DNA of 64,000 nt from Thiospirochaeta perfilievii (lineage in GTDB: Bacteria > Spirochaetota > Spirochaetia > DSM-2461), in contig NZ_CP035807.1 of the NCBI RefSeq assembly GCF_008329945.1, positions 1,612,001-1,676,000 on the forward strand, read 5' to 3'. A program made the translations under genes and the position numbers. Of this stretch, positions 17,871 through 28,420 are shown piece by piece; position 1 is the first letter of the stretch; the number at the start of each line of letters is the position of its first letter. The notes beneath the pieces are model-generated. The model was not told the DNA's origin and did no database searches. It worked only from the letters and a program-made list of their open reading frames with translations.

Positions 17871-19670
17871 ATGAATAAAAAGATAGTTAAAATTGATAGT
17901 GAAAACGTTATAGACCAACTTCAAAAGTTATCCCAGAATATAATTGGGTATAAAACAAGTTATGAGTCTGTAAATTTACAAATTGCAGATAGACTGCCAA
18001 AGATTGAAGATAAAATTAATAAGAACATCAACTCTGTAACAAAGTTGCAAGAGATGATTAGTGACTCATGTACTATAGGTCATGAATCTGATGCTTTTCT
18101 ACACTTTAATCAAAACTTAAATAAGACAATAAAAACCTTAGATGACAATAAGAGTATAGAGCTTGAAGCTTTTAAAGAACTTAAAGAGACAATTGAACAA
18201 CTAAACACTACTATTAAGAGAATTATCAATGTTGATGAGATATCAGAAAAACTAAAAGTTTTTGCTATAAATTCAATTGTTTATGCCCAACAAAATGGAG
18301 AGAGAGGAAGAGGTTATCAATTTATCTCTGAAGAATTTGTTAAGTTATCTGAAGATCTAGCTAAAAGTACAAAAACAATTAAAGGTGTAGGAAAAGATCT
18401 AGAAGAACAATCATCATCATTATTAAAAATTTTAGAAGATTATAATCAACATAGCATAGAGAACAACAAGTATATAACTGATAAGTATAAAACTATTCAA
18501 AATAATCTAGAAAAAGATATCAAGGAACTTTACACATCATTAGATAGTTGTACCTCCCATCTAAATAATCTAAAAAAGCCTATTAATAATATTATGTCTA
18601 TGCTTCAAGGGCAGGATATAATACACCAACAAATTGATCACATTATTAAAAATATAGAAGAGTCTATAGAGGTTTTAACTCAAAACAGTTTATTACTAAA
18701 TTCGCCAGATAAAGATTCGAAAGAGTATGTAGACATAATCGCACTACTAAACTTTCTATTTATTACTATCGAGAAACAACTAAAACGTACAAAAACAGAC
18801 CTTCTAAAAATGATTGGTAGGTTAGAAGACCCTATAAAAAATATTGAAGAAACAGTAAATATTGTTATTAAGGATCGGGGTCTTTTAGATAAGAACTACA
18901 AATCTTTAGTTTCTAAGATCTTCTCTAAACCCTTGGATACTATTCAGAAAGTCTCTAAAAGAGTAGAAACAAACCAGATTAAACAAAATAATATTGTTTT
19001 TAAGCTTAAAGAGATTGAGGATCTGATGCTTAAACAGACCCAGCTTTCAAAGAAGTTTGCCCCTCAAATGGAGATGATTAAAAACCTACTCTTTTTAGCT
19101 AATGTAGAACAGAAACGAAACCAATTAAGGATAGACCTAGATAGTAGCAATAGTGTATTTAATGAGTCTACATTTACTGAGTTAGAGGAAGTTATAGAGA
19201 AAACTGGTAGTTCTCAACAAGATCTTACAAAAAAAATTGTTACAGTAGTCAATATTTTTAACTCCCAAGAGGTTAATATTCAAAAGAATAGAGTGGGTCT
19301 AAACTCCTCTGGAGACGATCTTAAAAAAACAGAAAAAGTATTTTATCAAGACTATGAAGAGTATCATAGGCTTACTAATGAGTTAAGCAGTGAAATTATA
19401 AATTATAGAGAACTTTTTGCAAAATTACGGGAATTAGATAATAATTTGTATGAAAAGATAAATATCTTCTCAAGCTTAAAAAACATAATTATTAATATTA
19501 CAGAGGATAAGGATATATTAGGAGATCTTAATAATAATGTATTTAGAGGTACAGTTATACAGAGGGTTTTAGATAGTTTAACAGTGGATGAAGAGAGAGT
19601 TACAATTTTGGAAGAATTTCCAGAATTGGACATAGAAGAGACAACAGGTTCTTCTATAACTCTTTTTTAA
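17871..19670 (+). CDS. Soluble coiled-coil protein with a degenerate chemoreceptor-like signalling segment
   Basis: A 599-residue almost entirely helical protein without membrane segments. Around residues 125-165, KVFAINSIVYAQQNGERGRGYQFISEEFVKLSEDL resembles in spacing the hairpin tip of methyl-accepting chemotaxis proteins (NAAIEAARAGE...GFAVVADEIRKL), but most key residues differ. A later LQGQDIIHQQIDHI resembles helix-bundle segments in chemotaxis phosphatases. A cheY-like gene follows 24 bases downstream, so a role in chemotaxis or motility signalling is likely. The exact function is not established. Confidence 0.65.
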   Translation: MNKKIVKIDSENVIDQLQKLSQNIIGYKTSYESVNLQIADRLPKIEDKINKNINSVTKLQEMISDSCTIGHESDAFLHFNQNLNKTIKTLDDNKSIELEAFKELKETIEQLNTTIKRIINVDEISEKLKVFAINSIVYAQQNGERGRGYQFISEEFVKLSEDLAKSTKTIKGVGKDLEEQSSSLLKILEDYNQHSIENNKYITDKYKTIQNNLEKDIKELYTSLDSCTSHLNNLKKPINNIMSMLQGQDIIHQQIDHIIKNIEESIEVLTQNSLLLNSPDKDSKEYVDIIALLNFLFITIEKQLKRTKTDLLKMIGRLEDPIKNIEETVNIVIKDRGLLDKNYKSLVSKIFSKPLDTIQKVSKRVETNQIKQNNIVFKLKEIEDLMLKQTQLSKKFAPQMEMIKNLLFLANVEQKRNQLRIDLDSSNSVFNESTFTELEEVIEKTGSSQQDLTKKIVTVVNIFNSQEVNIQKNRVGLNSSGDDLKKTEKVFYQDYEEYHRLTNELSSEIINYRELFAKLRELDNNLYEKINIFSSLKNIIINITEDKDILGDLNNNVFRGTVIQRVLDSLTVDEERVTILEEFPELDIEETTGSSITLF

Positions 19671-19694
19671 AGATATACAATAATAGGAGAGATT

Positions 19695-20063
19695 ATGAAA
19701 ACAATATTTGCAGTAGATGATTCGGCAACAGCAAGGGCTTCTATACAGTACACTCTAAAAAGAGAGGGGTTCAACGTAGAGTTAGCAGTAGATGGTGTTG
19801 ATGCATTAAATAAAATTAGTAAATATAGTGGCGATATAGATGTTTTTCTTTTTGATGTGAATATGCCTAACATGGATGGAATAACTCTTATAAAGGAAGT
19901 GAGAAAGCTTAACAATCATAAGTTTACCCCCATACTATTTTTAACAACTGAATCCCAGGAGTCAAAAAAGATGGAGGGGAAAGCAGCAGGTGCAAGTGGT
20001 TGGATTGTTAAACCCTTTGAACCTGATGTGTTTGTGAATATTATTAAGAGATTTACTACTTAG
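19695..20063 (+). CDS. CheY-like single-domain response regulator
   Basis: A 122-residue receiver domain alone. The acidic pair is in AVDDSATAR, the phospho-acceptor aspartate in FLFDVNMPNMDG (about residue 55), the threonine in LFLTTESQ and the lysine in IVKPFEPD. The RBS GGAGAG precedes the ATG. It follows the coiled-coil signalling gene and converges on pgsA with an 8-base overlap. It probably signals to the flagellar motor or to another chemotaxis output. Confidence 0.93.
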   Translation: MKTIFAVDDSATARASIQYTLKREGFNVELAVDGVDALNKISKYSGDIDVFLFDVNMPNMDGITLIKEVRKLNNHKFTPILFLTTESQESKKMEGKAAGASGWIVKPFEPDVFVNIIKRFTT

Positions 20064-20598
20064 GTTCGCTTAGAACTGCTCTATTTCTATAGATGTAATC
20101 AAATCCTGATAATAGAGTTAAAATAGTACATATATAAAATAAGATCATTGCTATAGGAAAGCTAGTTACCCTTGTTATTAGAGGGTTAAAACAAAAAATT
20201 ATGACAGCAACCATCTGAGTTGCTGTTTTATATTTCCCTAGAGATCCTGCTGCGATAACAATCCCATCGGAGGCTGCTATAGCTCTAAAGATACTAACAA
20301 TTAACTCTCTAGATATAATAATAATAACTGCCCATCCTGGAATGATTTGTAGCTCTACTAAACATATAAATGCAGATAGTACTAATAACTTATCAGCTAG
20401 AGGGTCCATGAATTTCCCAAACTTTGTAACTAAATTTCTTGATCTTGCGATATAACCATCAAAAAAGTCAGTTATAGACGCTAGGATAAATATTCCTCCA
20501 GCAATTAAAGTTGTAACATCAGAACCACTTAATAAAAAAAATACAAATAATGGAATCATAAATATCCGACTCAATGTCAGTTTGTTTGCTAAGTTCAT
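20056..20598 (-). CDS. pgsA: CDP-diacylglycerol-glycerol-3-phosphate 3-phosphatidyltransferase
   Basis: A 180-residue membrane enzyme making phosphatidylglycerol phosphate. It carries the complete CDP-alcohol phosphotransferase motif DG-x2-AR-x8-G-x3-D-x3-D, read as DGYIARSRNLVTKFGKFMDP followed by LADK. Several hydrophobic helices follow. The N-terminus MNLANKLTLSRIFMIPLFVF is standard for PgsA. An AGGAGG-type RBS region (ATGGAGGTTC on the minus strand) precedes the start. Confidence 0.95.
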   Translation of the reverse strand: MNLANKLTLSRIFMIPLFVFFLLSGSDVTTLIAGGIFILASITDFFDGYIARSRNLVTKFGKFMDPLADKLLVLSAFICLVELQIIPGWAVIIIISRELIVSIFRAIAASDGIVIAAGSLGKYKTATQMVAVIIFCFNPLITRVTSFPIAMILFYICTILTLLSGFDYIYRNRAVLSEPK

Positions 20599-20924
20599 AG
20601 AACCTCCATATATAATTTATAAACTTAAGAAATATAGCATAGTTTCATATAAATTGTAATAGCTCTATATTTTTAATTAATTATATCCCCTATCCAGGTT
20701 AGCACATCACGGTATATGAATTATCTAATACTCCTCATTTTATTAAAAACCTGGAGGGAGGAAACTCCAGGTAACTATATATATTTTTTAAATGCTCTTT
20801 AATACTATTATTCATATAAATAATTTTTGTTGGTTATCTCTTTGTAAAAGAATTGTAAACAGTGTAAAACAGATGTTTATATTTAGATTAAAGTAGGTAT
20901 ACTTTAATAAAACGAGGTAACAAA
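20599..20924. other. Intergenic region with a perfect 8-bp hairpin and a regulator palindrome
   Basis: No gene of useful length is seen. The hairpin ACCTGGAG-N8-CTCCAGGT lies at 20749-20772; on the minus strand it is followed by TTTTTAATAAA and on the plus strand by a T-rich run after about 11 bases, so it could terminate transcription either way although no gene reads into it. A palindrome AAAGTA-GGTA-TACTTT at 20890-20905 sits just before the response regulator and overlaps a possible -10 (TATACT), which would fit autoregulation. Confidence 0.45.
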
Positions 20925-21611
20925 ATGAAAAAAATACTTATTATTGAAGATGAAGTAGGTGTTCAAATAACCCTTGAAGATAGATTAGTTGCCGAAGGTT
21001 ACAATGTAACTATTAAAGGGGATGGAATAGAGGGAGAAAATGAAGCAAAAACTGGTAAGTACGATATTATTCTACTAGATATTATGCTCCCTAACCGAGA
21101 TGGATTTGCAATTTGTGAAAATATTAGAAAGGCAAAAATCCAGGTTCCAATTTTAATGCTTACAGCAAGAAATACAGACTTAGATACTGTACTAGGCCTA
21201 AGACAGGGGGCCGATGACTACTTAGCAAAACCCTTTGTTATGTCCATACTAATAGCCCGTATAGAAGCTCTACTTAGACGTTCTACAATAAATAAGGGGG
21301 CAAAGAATGTTGAATCAAAGATATTTTTTGGAGATTTTGTTCTAGACCAGGAGTTAGGGGAACTTTTTTGTTCCAATGAGTTAATACCATTAAATACATT
21401 GGAGTATAGGCTTCTTTTATACCTAACAAAAAATTGTAACGCTATTATTTCTAGGGATCAGTTATTAGATGATGTTTGGGGGTATGAGACTGAGACAAAC
21501 TCAAGAACTGTGGATGTACATATTGCAAAACTTAGAGCAAAATTAGGAGAGTCGGAACTACCTAAGCATATTCAAACTGTAAGGGGTAGAGGGTATAAAT
21601 TTAAAATTTAA
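20925..21611 (+). CDS. OmpR/PhoB-family response regulator
   Basis: A 228-residue two-domain regulator. The receiver has EDE at residues 8-10, the phospho-acceptor in ILLDIMLPNRDG (about residue 50), LMLTAR and AKPF. The winged-helix DNA-binding domain ends with TNSRTVDVHIAKLRAKLGE and TVRGRGYKF, the recognition helix and wing of the PhoB group. No sensor kinase is adjacent, so it is an orphan in this window. A bidirectional terminator follows directly. Confidence 0.94.
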   Translation: MKKILIIEDEVGVQITLEDRLVAEGYNVTIKGDGIEGENEAKTGKYDIILLDIMLPNRDGFAICENIRKAKIQVPILMLTARNTDLDTVLGLRQGADDYLAKPFVMSILIARIEALLRRSTINKGAKNVESKIFFGDFVLDQELGELFCSNELIPLNTLEYRLLLYLTKNCNAIISRDQLLDDVWGYETETNSRTVDVHIAKLRAKLGESELPKHIQTVRGRGYKFKI

Positions 21612-21637
21612 AAAGCCTCTGATTTTTCAGAGGCTTT
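21612..21637. terminator. Bidirectional intrinsic terminator between regulator and htpG
   Basis: AAAGCCTCTG (21612-21621), a 6-base loop, and CAGAGGCTTT (21628-21637) form a perfect 10-bp stem with A-rich and T-rich flanks on both strands. It can end both the regulator transcript and the converging htpG transcript. Confidence 0.85.
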
Positions 21638-21659
21638 ATTACTTACAAATGTTATAGAA

Positions 21660-23531
21660 TTATAGAGCTAGTTTTAGAACTCTATTTAACCTTTTACTAA
21701 ATGCAGAAGGATCTTTTAATGGAGTTCCTTCAACAAGTAATGCTTGCTCTAATAGCAGAAAACTAACATCAGTTAAAGTATCAATATTTGTATCAACTGT
21801 TAATTTAGAAACTATCTCATGTTTAGGGTTAATCTCTAGAACAGGAACTACATCCGGCACAGGTTGCCCCATAGCCTTCATCATCTGTGCCATTTGGGAA
21901 GTTGGGTCATTTTCATCTGCAACAACACAGGATGGAGAGTCTGTTAGTCTAGTTGACGCAACAACATCTTTAACACTTTCCCCTAAAATCTCTTTAATCT
22001 TCTCAATTAATGGTTTAATACTATCTTCAGATTTTTTATCATCATCAGATTTAATCTCGTCAGCAGATCCTGCCTTGTTTATAGCTTTAAGCTCAACATC
22101 ATCGTACTTTCCTAACATTGGAATAACAACTTCATCAATCTCATCTGCCATTATTAAAACTTCAATGTTTTTAGATTTGTAAACCTCTAATAGAGGAGAG
22201 TTTCTTAAAAATCCTTCGTTATCACCTGTGATAAAATAGATAGATTTTTGATCTTCACCCATTCTCTCTTTATACTCTTTAAAACTTGTCCAACCTTCAA
22301 CAGCTGTTGATTTAAACCGTACAAGCTCCATTAAAGACTCTTTATTTTCAAAATCTGAATATAAACCCTCTTTTAAAGGACGGTTATACTCTTCGATAAA
22401 CGATGTGTATTTTTCACTATTGTTTTGAAGTTTTTTAATCTCACTTAAGATTTTTTTTGTTGAAGCTTTTTTAATATTAGCTAAAACTTTGTTTTTTTGT
22501 AATAACTCACGGCTTACATTTAAAGGTAGATCCTCTGAATCAATAATACCCTTAACAAATCTTAAATATGTAGGTAGTAACTCTTTGTCATCATCTGTAA
22601 TAAAAACCCTTTTAACATATAGTTTAACACCTGGTTGGTAGTCAGCCTGGAACATATCCATTGGTGCCTTAGTTGGAAAATAGAAAAGAGTATTATACTC
22701 AAGTTGCCCCTCTGCCCTTGTATGAATATAGTGCATTGGTTCTTGGAAATCGTTACTTATTGTTTTGTAAAACTCATTGTAGTCCTCTGGTTTTAAATCG
22801 TTTTTAGATCTTCTCCAAAGGGCTGAAGCTGAGTTTATCTGCTCTACAGTTGGTGTTTTAGTAGGTTCTTCACCCTCTTTACCATACTCAGTTTTTTCAT
22901 AGTGTAGGTATATTGGGAAAGCTATATGGTTTGAATATTTTTTAGTAATTTGCTCAACCTGCCATCTATTATCATACTCTTTACCATTCTCATTTAAGTG
23001 TAAGATTATAGTTGTACCATGGGTATCTCTCTCTGCCTCTGTAATATCAAAACCTGTTTTACCATCACTAGTCCACTTCCAAGCCTTATCTTCTCCAGCT
23101 TTTTTAGAAATAACCTCAGCTTTATCAGCTATCATAAATACTGAATAGAAACCAACACCAAACTGACCAATTAGATTAGAATCTTTTTTAGCCTCTTCTG
23201 AAAGGTTTTTAATAAAGTTTTTAGTACCTGATCTGGCAATTGTACCTAAAGAGCTAACTAGATCCTCTTTATTCATACCAATACCGTTATCTCTAACTGT
23301 AAAGATTTTATGATTCTCTTCATCAAGTTCTATATCAATTTGTGGTGTAAATTCTAACTCTTTTAGTTTTTCATCGGTTAATGTAAGGTACTTAAGCTTA
23401 TCAAGAGCGTCAGAAGAGTTAGAAACCAACTCTCTTAAGAAAATTTCACTATGGGAATATAGTGAGTGAGTAATAAGTTGTAACAGATCATTTACTTCTG
23501 TTTTAAACTGCTGATGTGACATCCTTTGCAT
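21660..23531 (-). CDS. htpG: Hsp90-family chaperone HtpG
   Basis: A 623-residue ATP-dependent chaperone of normal length. The GHKL ATPase domain shows LRELVSNSSDALDKL, VRDNGIGM, LGTIARSGTKNF and GQFGVGFYS. Middle-domain blocks such as KLYVKRVFITDD, LRFVKGIIDSEDLPLNVSRE and the catalytic arginine region are present. No CIRCE element was found upstream. It converges on the response regulator across a shared terminator. Confidence 0.97.
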   Translation of the reverse strand: MQRMSHQQFKTEVNDLLQLITHSLYSHSEIFLRELVSNSSDALDKLKYLTLTDEKLKELEFTPQIDIELDEENHKIFTVRDNGIGMNKEDLVSSLGTIARSGTKNFIKNLSEEAKKDSNLIGQFGVGFYSVFMIADKAEVISKKAGEDKAWKWTSDGKTGFDITEAERDTHGTTIILHLNENGKEYDNRWQVEQITKKYSNHIAFPIYLHYEKTEYGKEGEEPTKTPTVEQINSASALWRRSKNDLKPEDYNEFYKTISNDFQEPMHYIHTRAEGQLEYNTLFYFPTKAPMDMFQADYQPGVKLYVKRVFITDDDKELLPTYLRFVKGIIDSEDLPLNVSRELLQKNKVLANIKKASTKKILSEIKKLQNNSEKYTSFIEEYNRPLKEGLYSDFENKESLMELVRFKSTAVEGWTSFKEYKERMGEDQKSIYFITGDNEGFLRNSPLLEVYKSKNIEVLIMADEIDEVVIPMLGKYDDVELKAINKAGSADEIKSDDDKKSEDSIKPLIEKIKEILGESVKDVVASTRLTDSPSCVVADENDPTSQMAQMMKAMGQPVPDVVPVLEINPKHEIVSKLTVDTNIDTLTDVSFLLLEQALLVEGTPLKDPSAFSKRLNRVLKLAL

Positions 23532-23679
23532 TCCTCTCTATTTTGATTTTTCTAAAAGATACTAATATTTCTTTCAATAGGCAAATATTGGATCAAAAAT
23601 AATTTTTTGTAGCCGATTCAATTTTTATAATATAACCTTATTCCATGTATTAGCATATTTAATGTAAAAGGAGAAAAAC

Positions 23680-25740
23680 ATGAATTGGGTTATTTACATT
23701 GCCCTTGCTACATCGATTATAACTTTAGGGTTTGCACTACTTAGAACAAAGTGGATTTACAAGCAACCTATAAAGGAAGGCAAATTAGTTGAAATTGCCG
23801 GACACATATCTGATGGAGCAATGGCATTCTTGAAAAGGGAGTACACTATATTAATTCCATTTATTATTATAGTTTCCCTCTTCCTGGGAATTGGAAACAA
23901 GGGGTACATAAAGCTTCAGTTTATTAGCTTTATTTTAGGAGCAATATGCTCTGCATTAGCAGGTTATATAGGGATGAAAGTTGCCACAGCAAGTAACTCG
24001 AGAACTACAACTGCAGCAGAGAATAGCTTAAACAGCGCTTTAAAGGTAGCATTTAGAGGTGGTTCTGTAATGGGGCTTACTGTTACAGGTTTAGCTCTAT
24101 TAGGTCTTTTTCTTGTACTGTTTATTGGGTCATTAATGTTTGGACTTGAGAATACAGCACTTAAAGAGGTTATTTTCCCAATCCTTACAGGGTACTCCCT
24201 AGGGGCTTCCTCTGTTGCACTTTTTGCCCGAGTTGGTGGTGGAATATATACAAAAGCTGCTGATGTTGGAGCTGATTTAGTAGGTAAGGTAGAAGCTGGA
24301 ATCCCAGAGGATGATCCTAGAAACCCTGCAACTATAGCTGATAATGTAGGGGATAATGTAGGGGACGTAGCCGGTATGGGAGCAGACCTTTTTGAATCAT
24401 TTGTTGGTTCTATTGTTGGTGCTATGATTCTAGGAATAAGTGCCATAGCTACAGATGAAATGCAGATAAAACTAGCCTTCTTCCCTATTATAATTGTTGG
24501 AGTAGGAGCTATATGCTCAATTATAGGGATGTATTTTGTTAGAATTAAAGATGGAATTTCCGCCCAGTTTGCACTAAATATGGGTACATTTGGCGCTTCA
24601 ATTTTAACAACAGCTCTTGTCCTTCCTGTATCATACTTTATGTTTAAGGGTGAGGTTTTTAATAATGGCTCAGACTATTTAGATATATTTATTGCTACTG
24701 TAGCAGGTTTAGCCGCTGGAGTTGGTATTGGAATTAGTACCCAGTTATATACTGGAACTGGCACAGGTCCTGTAAAAAAGATTGTTAAAGCTTGTAAAAC
24801 TGGTTCGGCTACAAATATTATAAGTGGTTTAGGGGTTGGAATGTTATCTACTGTGGCCCCAATTATAATTTTAGTAGCAGCAATTCTAATTGCAAATGAG
24901 TTAGCAGGTTTCTACGGTGTAGGTATTAGTGCACTAGGAATGTTATTAACGCTAAGTATTCAACTGGCTGTAGATGCCTATGGGCCAATTGCCGACAATG
25001 CGGGGGGACTAGCAGTAATGGCAGAGTTTCCTAAACAAGTTAGAGAGAGAACCGATGAGCTTGATGCTGTAGGTAATACTACAGCTGCTATAGGTAAGGG
25101 CTTTGCCATAGGTTCAGCAGCTTTAACCTCTATAATCCTTTTTGCTTCATTTCAAGAGGTTAGTGGTGTTGGTGTTATAAATCTTGTAGATACTAAGGTT
25201 TTATCCGGTGTATTCCTAGGAGCGATGATTCCATTCTTGTTCTCTGCCTTGGCAATTGATGCTGTTGGAAAAGCTGCATTTGACATGATTGAAGAGGTTA
25301 GACGACAATTTAAAGAGAAGAAGGGTATTATTGAGGGTACTGAGACTCCAGATTACAAAAGGTGTATAGATATAAGTACTAAATCTGCACTTAGTAAAAT
25401 GATGCCCCCAGGTATTATAGCAATTGTAACTCCAATAATTATTGGTTTTACAGGTGGTCCTGCAATGTTAGCTGGATTACTAGTGGGTGTTACATCATCT
25501 GGAGTGTTAATGGCAACTTTTATGTCCAACTCTGGTGGAGCATGGGACAATGCTAAAAAAATGATTGAGGCTGATGAGAAAATTAATAAGGGAGAGGAGA
25601 CTTATAAAGCATCGGTTGTAGGGGATACTGTAGGGGATCCATTTAAAGATACAGCGGGTCCATCGTTAAATATTTTAATAAAACTTATGGCTGTTATTTC
25701 ATTGGTAATAGCACCTATGTTAAATAACTTTTGGGGGTAA
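23680..25740 (+). CDS. hppA: Membrane-bound ion-pumping pyrophosphatase (K+-dependent type)
   Basis: A 686-residue polytopic protein of about 16 membrane helices that couples pyrophosphate hydrolysis to H+ or Na+ transport. The pyrophosphate site is in [20 protein letters not shown] and [20 protein letters not shown]. The motif [10 protein letters not shown] has alanine at the position where K+-independent enzymes have lysine, so K+ dependence is expected. The pumped ion cannot be settled by eye. The stop is followed 3 bases on by the next gene, suggesting co-transcription. Confidence 0.96.
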   Translation: MNWVIYIALATSIITLGFALLRTKWIYKQPIKEGKLVEIAGHISDGAMAFLKREYTILIPFIIIVSLFLGIGNKGYIKLQFISFILGAICSALAGYIGMKVATASNSRTTTAAENSLNSALKVAFRGGSVMGLTVTGLALLGLFLVLFIGSLMFGLENTALKEVIFPILTGYSLGASSVALFARVGGGIYTKAADVGADLVGKVEAGIPEDDPRNPATIADNVGDNVGDVAGMGADLFESFVGSIVGAMILGISAIATDEMQIKLAFFPIIIVGVGAICSIIGMYFVRIKDGISAQFALNMGTFGASILTTALVLPVSYFMFKGEVFNNGSDYLDIFIATVAGLAAGVGIGISTQLYTGTGTGPVKKIVKACKTGSATNIISGLGVGMLSTVAPIIILVAAILIANELAGFYGVGISALGMLLTLSIQLAVDAYGPIADNAGGLAVMAEFPKQVRERTDELDAVGNTTAAIGKGFAIGSAALTSIILFASFQEVSGVGVINLVDTKVLSGVFLGAMIPFLFSALAIDAVGKAAFDMIEEVRRQFKEKKGIIEGTETPDYKRCIDISTKSALSKMMPPGIIAIVTPIIIGFTGGPAMLAGLLVGVTSSGVLMATFMSNSGGAWDNAKKMIEADEKINKGEETYKASVVGDTVGDPFKDTAGPSLNILIKLMAVISLVIAPMLNNFWG

Positions 25741-25743
25741 AAG

Positions 25744-26523
25744 ATGAGTGAAAAACACATATACATGATCCTGCATCCAAGTAACTTTTTAATAGCATCA
25801 AGCCTTACACCGGATGAATTAGGAAAGCACTACCTAACAGGAAGTAATCAATATTTTAATGGTAAATTAATATTTGCAGAGATAGACTTAGAGTACAGAA
25901 ATCCATACTTTGAAATTGAGTGGGCTTTAGGAGAGTTGGTTCCCCACCAAGATGGACGGCCTAAAGCGACAAAATTTATTTCCGCATATAGAGTATTAGA
26001 AAACATGGACTTTAAAGTTATAAAGAATCTATACCTGGCAAGCTCCACTGGAGCGGTAATGGAGTTAGAAGAGAGACCATTTGAATCATATAAAAATCCA
26101 TCTGCATTTAAAATTTTTGCAGGGATTACTCCCCTTAAGATTTTGGCAATGTCCACAGAGTCTTTTATCCAATATGGAAGTAATATAACCCAAAGTAAAA
26201 CAAAGGGTGCTCCAAAATGTTTTTATACTCAAATTGAGTTTGACGCAAATGAATTTCAAAAGGATTTTAAAGATCACCCATTAATGCCTTCTCCAATACC
26301 TGGAGTACACCCAGCTATTTTAGATAAGGCGATAGAGGAGATAAAAACAAACCCGGATAAAATATCTAAAGGCATCAAGTTATACTCATCCTTCCATGAG
26401 TTCCCATCTAGACTAATTAGACATGGTTTTCTATTTACTTCTAAGGATGAACATAAGTTCTATCCAATGCCTCCACTTTCTGAGATTGAGGATAAGTTCT
26501 ACAGTTATTTTAAGAGTATGTAG
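25744..26523 (+). CDS. Conserved-looking protein of unknown function
   Basis: A 259-residue soluble protein, no signal peptide or membrane helix, not recognised. It begins [19 protein letters not shown] and contains several HP, PMP and SPIPGVHP stretches. It starts 3 bases after the pyrophosphatase stop with an AAAAG-type RBS inside that stop region, so it is probably translated from the hppA transcript. Its codon use looks like that of its neighbours, so it is likely a real resident gene. Confidence 0.6.
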   Translation: MSEKHIYMILHPSNFLIASSLTPDELGKHYLTGSNQYFNGKLIFAEIDLEYRNPYFEIEWALGELVPHQDGRPKATKFISAYRVLENMDFKVIKNLYLASSTGAVMELEERPFESYKNPSAFKIFAGITPLKILAMSTESFIQYGSNITQSKTKGAPKCFYTQIEFDANEFQKDFKDHPLMPSPIPGVHPAILDKAIEEIKTNPDKISKGIKLYSSFHEFPSRLIRHGFLFTSKDEHKFYPMPPLSEIEDKFYSYFKSM

Positions 26524-26530
26524 TAATTTT

Positions 26531-26560
26531 TACCCTATAAAGAGTTATCTTTATAGGGTA
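26531..26560. terminator. Perfect 12-bp hairpin between convergent genes
   Basis: TACCCTATAAAG, a 6-base loop and CTTTATAGGGTA form a perfect 12-bp stem. It lies after the 259-residue gene and overlaps the last codons of the convergent histidine kinase. The T-run precedes rather than follows the stem on the plus strand, so it is not a textbook terminator, but its place between convergent genes suggests transcript-end formation. Confidence 0.5.
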
Positions 26561-28340
26561 TCTCTATTCTAAATGTTTTAATTTTAGACTCTTTTACAAA
26601 GAGTTTACCTCCAAACTCCTTTTCTATAATACCCCTAGATATACTTAAACCAATTCCCGTACCAACATCCTTATCCTTTGTTGTATAAAAAGGACTAAAA
26701 ATATCCTCAATATCATCAGCAGAAATAGGTTCACCATTATCGCTAATTTCGCATACAACATTACCAGCTTCATTAAAAGTTTTTATAGTAATTAGGCCAT
26801 TGTTAACTCCATCAGGAATTGCCTGGGCTGCATTTGTTAATAAATTTAGTAATACCTGGTTAATCTCGTTTCCCGAGGTCATAAAAGTTTTAATATCCCC
26901 AAGCTCTAATTTTATTATCGCCTTATATTTGTATTGATTTCTAGCAAGAACTAATGTGCTCTCTATTCCATTATTAATGTTATATTGAAAAGTTTTCTCA
27001 TACTGATTATCCCTTGAAAAATTCAGTAGATTATAGACAACCTCACCTATCCGAAGTACTCCCTCGTTAGACTCATCTACTAATTCTAGAACCTCTTTAA
27101 AATTGTATTTTCTAGAGTCAATATCTGCTATGCCATCTTGTATATTATTAAGATATTTATTAAGTAGTTTTAGGTTACTTTTTATAAAGCTTAAGGGATT
27201 ATTTATCTCATGGGCTATTCCAGCAGAAATCTCACCAAGGGCAGCCATCTTCTCTTTATGAACAAGCTGCTCCTGCATCTCTTTTAACCTAGCGTTACTA
27301 TCCCCCAACCTCTCAATAAGTTCAATCTTATCAGTTACATCAAAGATATTAATAATGATCGCTTTACAGGTTTTATCATCTTTAGAAAGTAGTTTAACAC
27401 TTATTTCATATTTTAGACCTTCTAACTCTTTAATAATTTTAGACCCATTATTATCGTTAACATAGTTTTTAATATTCCCGATAAACATTCCAACCTCTGT
27501 TTTACCTATATTATCCCCTAGGTTTTTGTCTGAAAGATGAAATAGACTAGAAGCCCTCTCGTTAAAATCAATTATCTTAAAATTTGGGCTTAGGGTTATT
27601 ATAGAATTTTGTAGATCATGTAACACTATATTTCTTGCTAGTGGTGTAAAATGCAACAACCTAAACCTGTAAATACTAATAAATATGAATAACCCTGTAA
27701 TACCAAAAGCAACAGGAGATAGGTCCTTATTAAAAGTTGGAATCAATCTAAATACATATATGATATTAGTTACTAATGGTAGAAGAAAACCTATTAAGAT
27801 AAGTAGGGCTTGCACTTGTAGAAAGGACCTACCTCTAATGTAGGAAGTTACTATAAAAACTACACCAGCTATAAGTAAAACATAACTATAGGAGACAACT
27901 ACCCAAAAAAGAGGACCGTAATCCGCATTTAGAACCGTATATCCACTTTTGGAACTAAAGTTATATTCAAGGTAAAATAGATGATGAATATCCGTAGTCT
28001 GTATAATTATCATATTTAGAGCTATTAGGAGAAAAAGAGTCACCCTTATTTTAATTTTAATTAAGTGGTCATAACCTGTATAATTTAAAGCAAAAACAAA
28101 CCAGAAATAGGCTAATAACTCCAAAAAAAGATGACCTAATTTTGCAAAGAAAATTATATATAAAACATCGTTTGAAATAAATTCTAAATAGTTAATGATA
28201 AGGTAAAATAAAACAGATAGTTGATATAAAAATATAAGTTTAGAAATTTTTTCATTTAAATATTGGATTGAAATTGAGAGTGATAAAAATAAAAACCCGA
28301 CAGTTATAGGTGTTAACAGTTTATAAATATTGTAATCCAT
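26535..28340 (-). CDS. Membrane histidine kinase with 7TM sensor and PAS domain
   Basis: A 601-residue kinase. About seven membrane helices fill residues 1-225, in the pattern of the 7TM histidine-kinase N-terminal domain. A PAS-like segment (about 235-335), a short coiled coil, then HisKA with the phospho-acceptor His377 in GIAHEINNPLSF follow. The ATP-binding domain has LLNLLTNAAQAI (N box), EISDNGEPI and GTGIGLSISRGI. It is divergent from a receiver-PP2C gene whose start is 80 bases away; the two probably form one signalling pair. Confidence 0.92.
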   Translation of the reverse strand: MDYNIYKLLTPITVGFLFLSLSISIQYLNEKISKLIFLYQLSVLFYLIINYLEFISNDVLYIIFFAKLGHLFLELLAYFWFVFALNYTGYDHLIKIKIRVTLFLLIALNMIIIQTTDIHHLFYLEYNFSSKSGYTVLNADYGPLFWVVVSYSYVLLIAGVVFIVTSYIRGRSFLQVQALLILIGFLLPLVTNIIYVFRLIPTFNKDLSPVAFGITGLFIFISIYRFRLLHFTPLARNIVLHDLQNSIITLSPNFKIIDFNERASSLFHLSDKNLGDNIGKTEVGMFIGNIKNYVNDNNGSKIIKELEGLKYEISVKLLSKDDKTCKAIIINIFDVTDKIELIERLGDSNARLKEMQEQLVHKEKMAALGEISAGIAHEINNPLSFIKSNLKLLNKYLNNIQDGIADIDSRKYNFKEVLELVDESNEGVLRIGEVVYNLLNFSRDNQYEKTFQYNINNGIESTLVLARNQYKYKAIIKLELGDIKTFMTSGNEINQVLLNLLTNAAQAIPDGVNNGLITIKTFNEAGNVVCEISDNGEPISADDIEDIFSPFYTTKDKDVGTGIGLSISRGIIEKEFGGKLFVKESKIKTFRIEIPYKDNSL

Positions 28341-28420
28341 GATATAATTTATACTATATTTTTTTAGTGTTTGAAATAAAATAGTTTCTATATTAAACTT
28401 TTAAGGTTAATGGAGGATTT

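Noticed and set aside
21600-23680. Search for a CIRCE heat-shock operator near htpG
   Set aside because: No TTAGCACTC-type inverted repeat is present.
23964-24446. Long minus-strand ORF within hppA
   Set aside because: It is the antisense shadow of a strongly conserved membrane pyrophosphatase and has no motif of its own.
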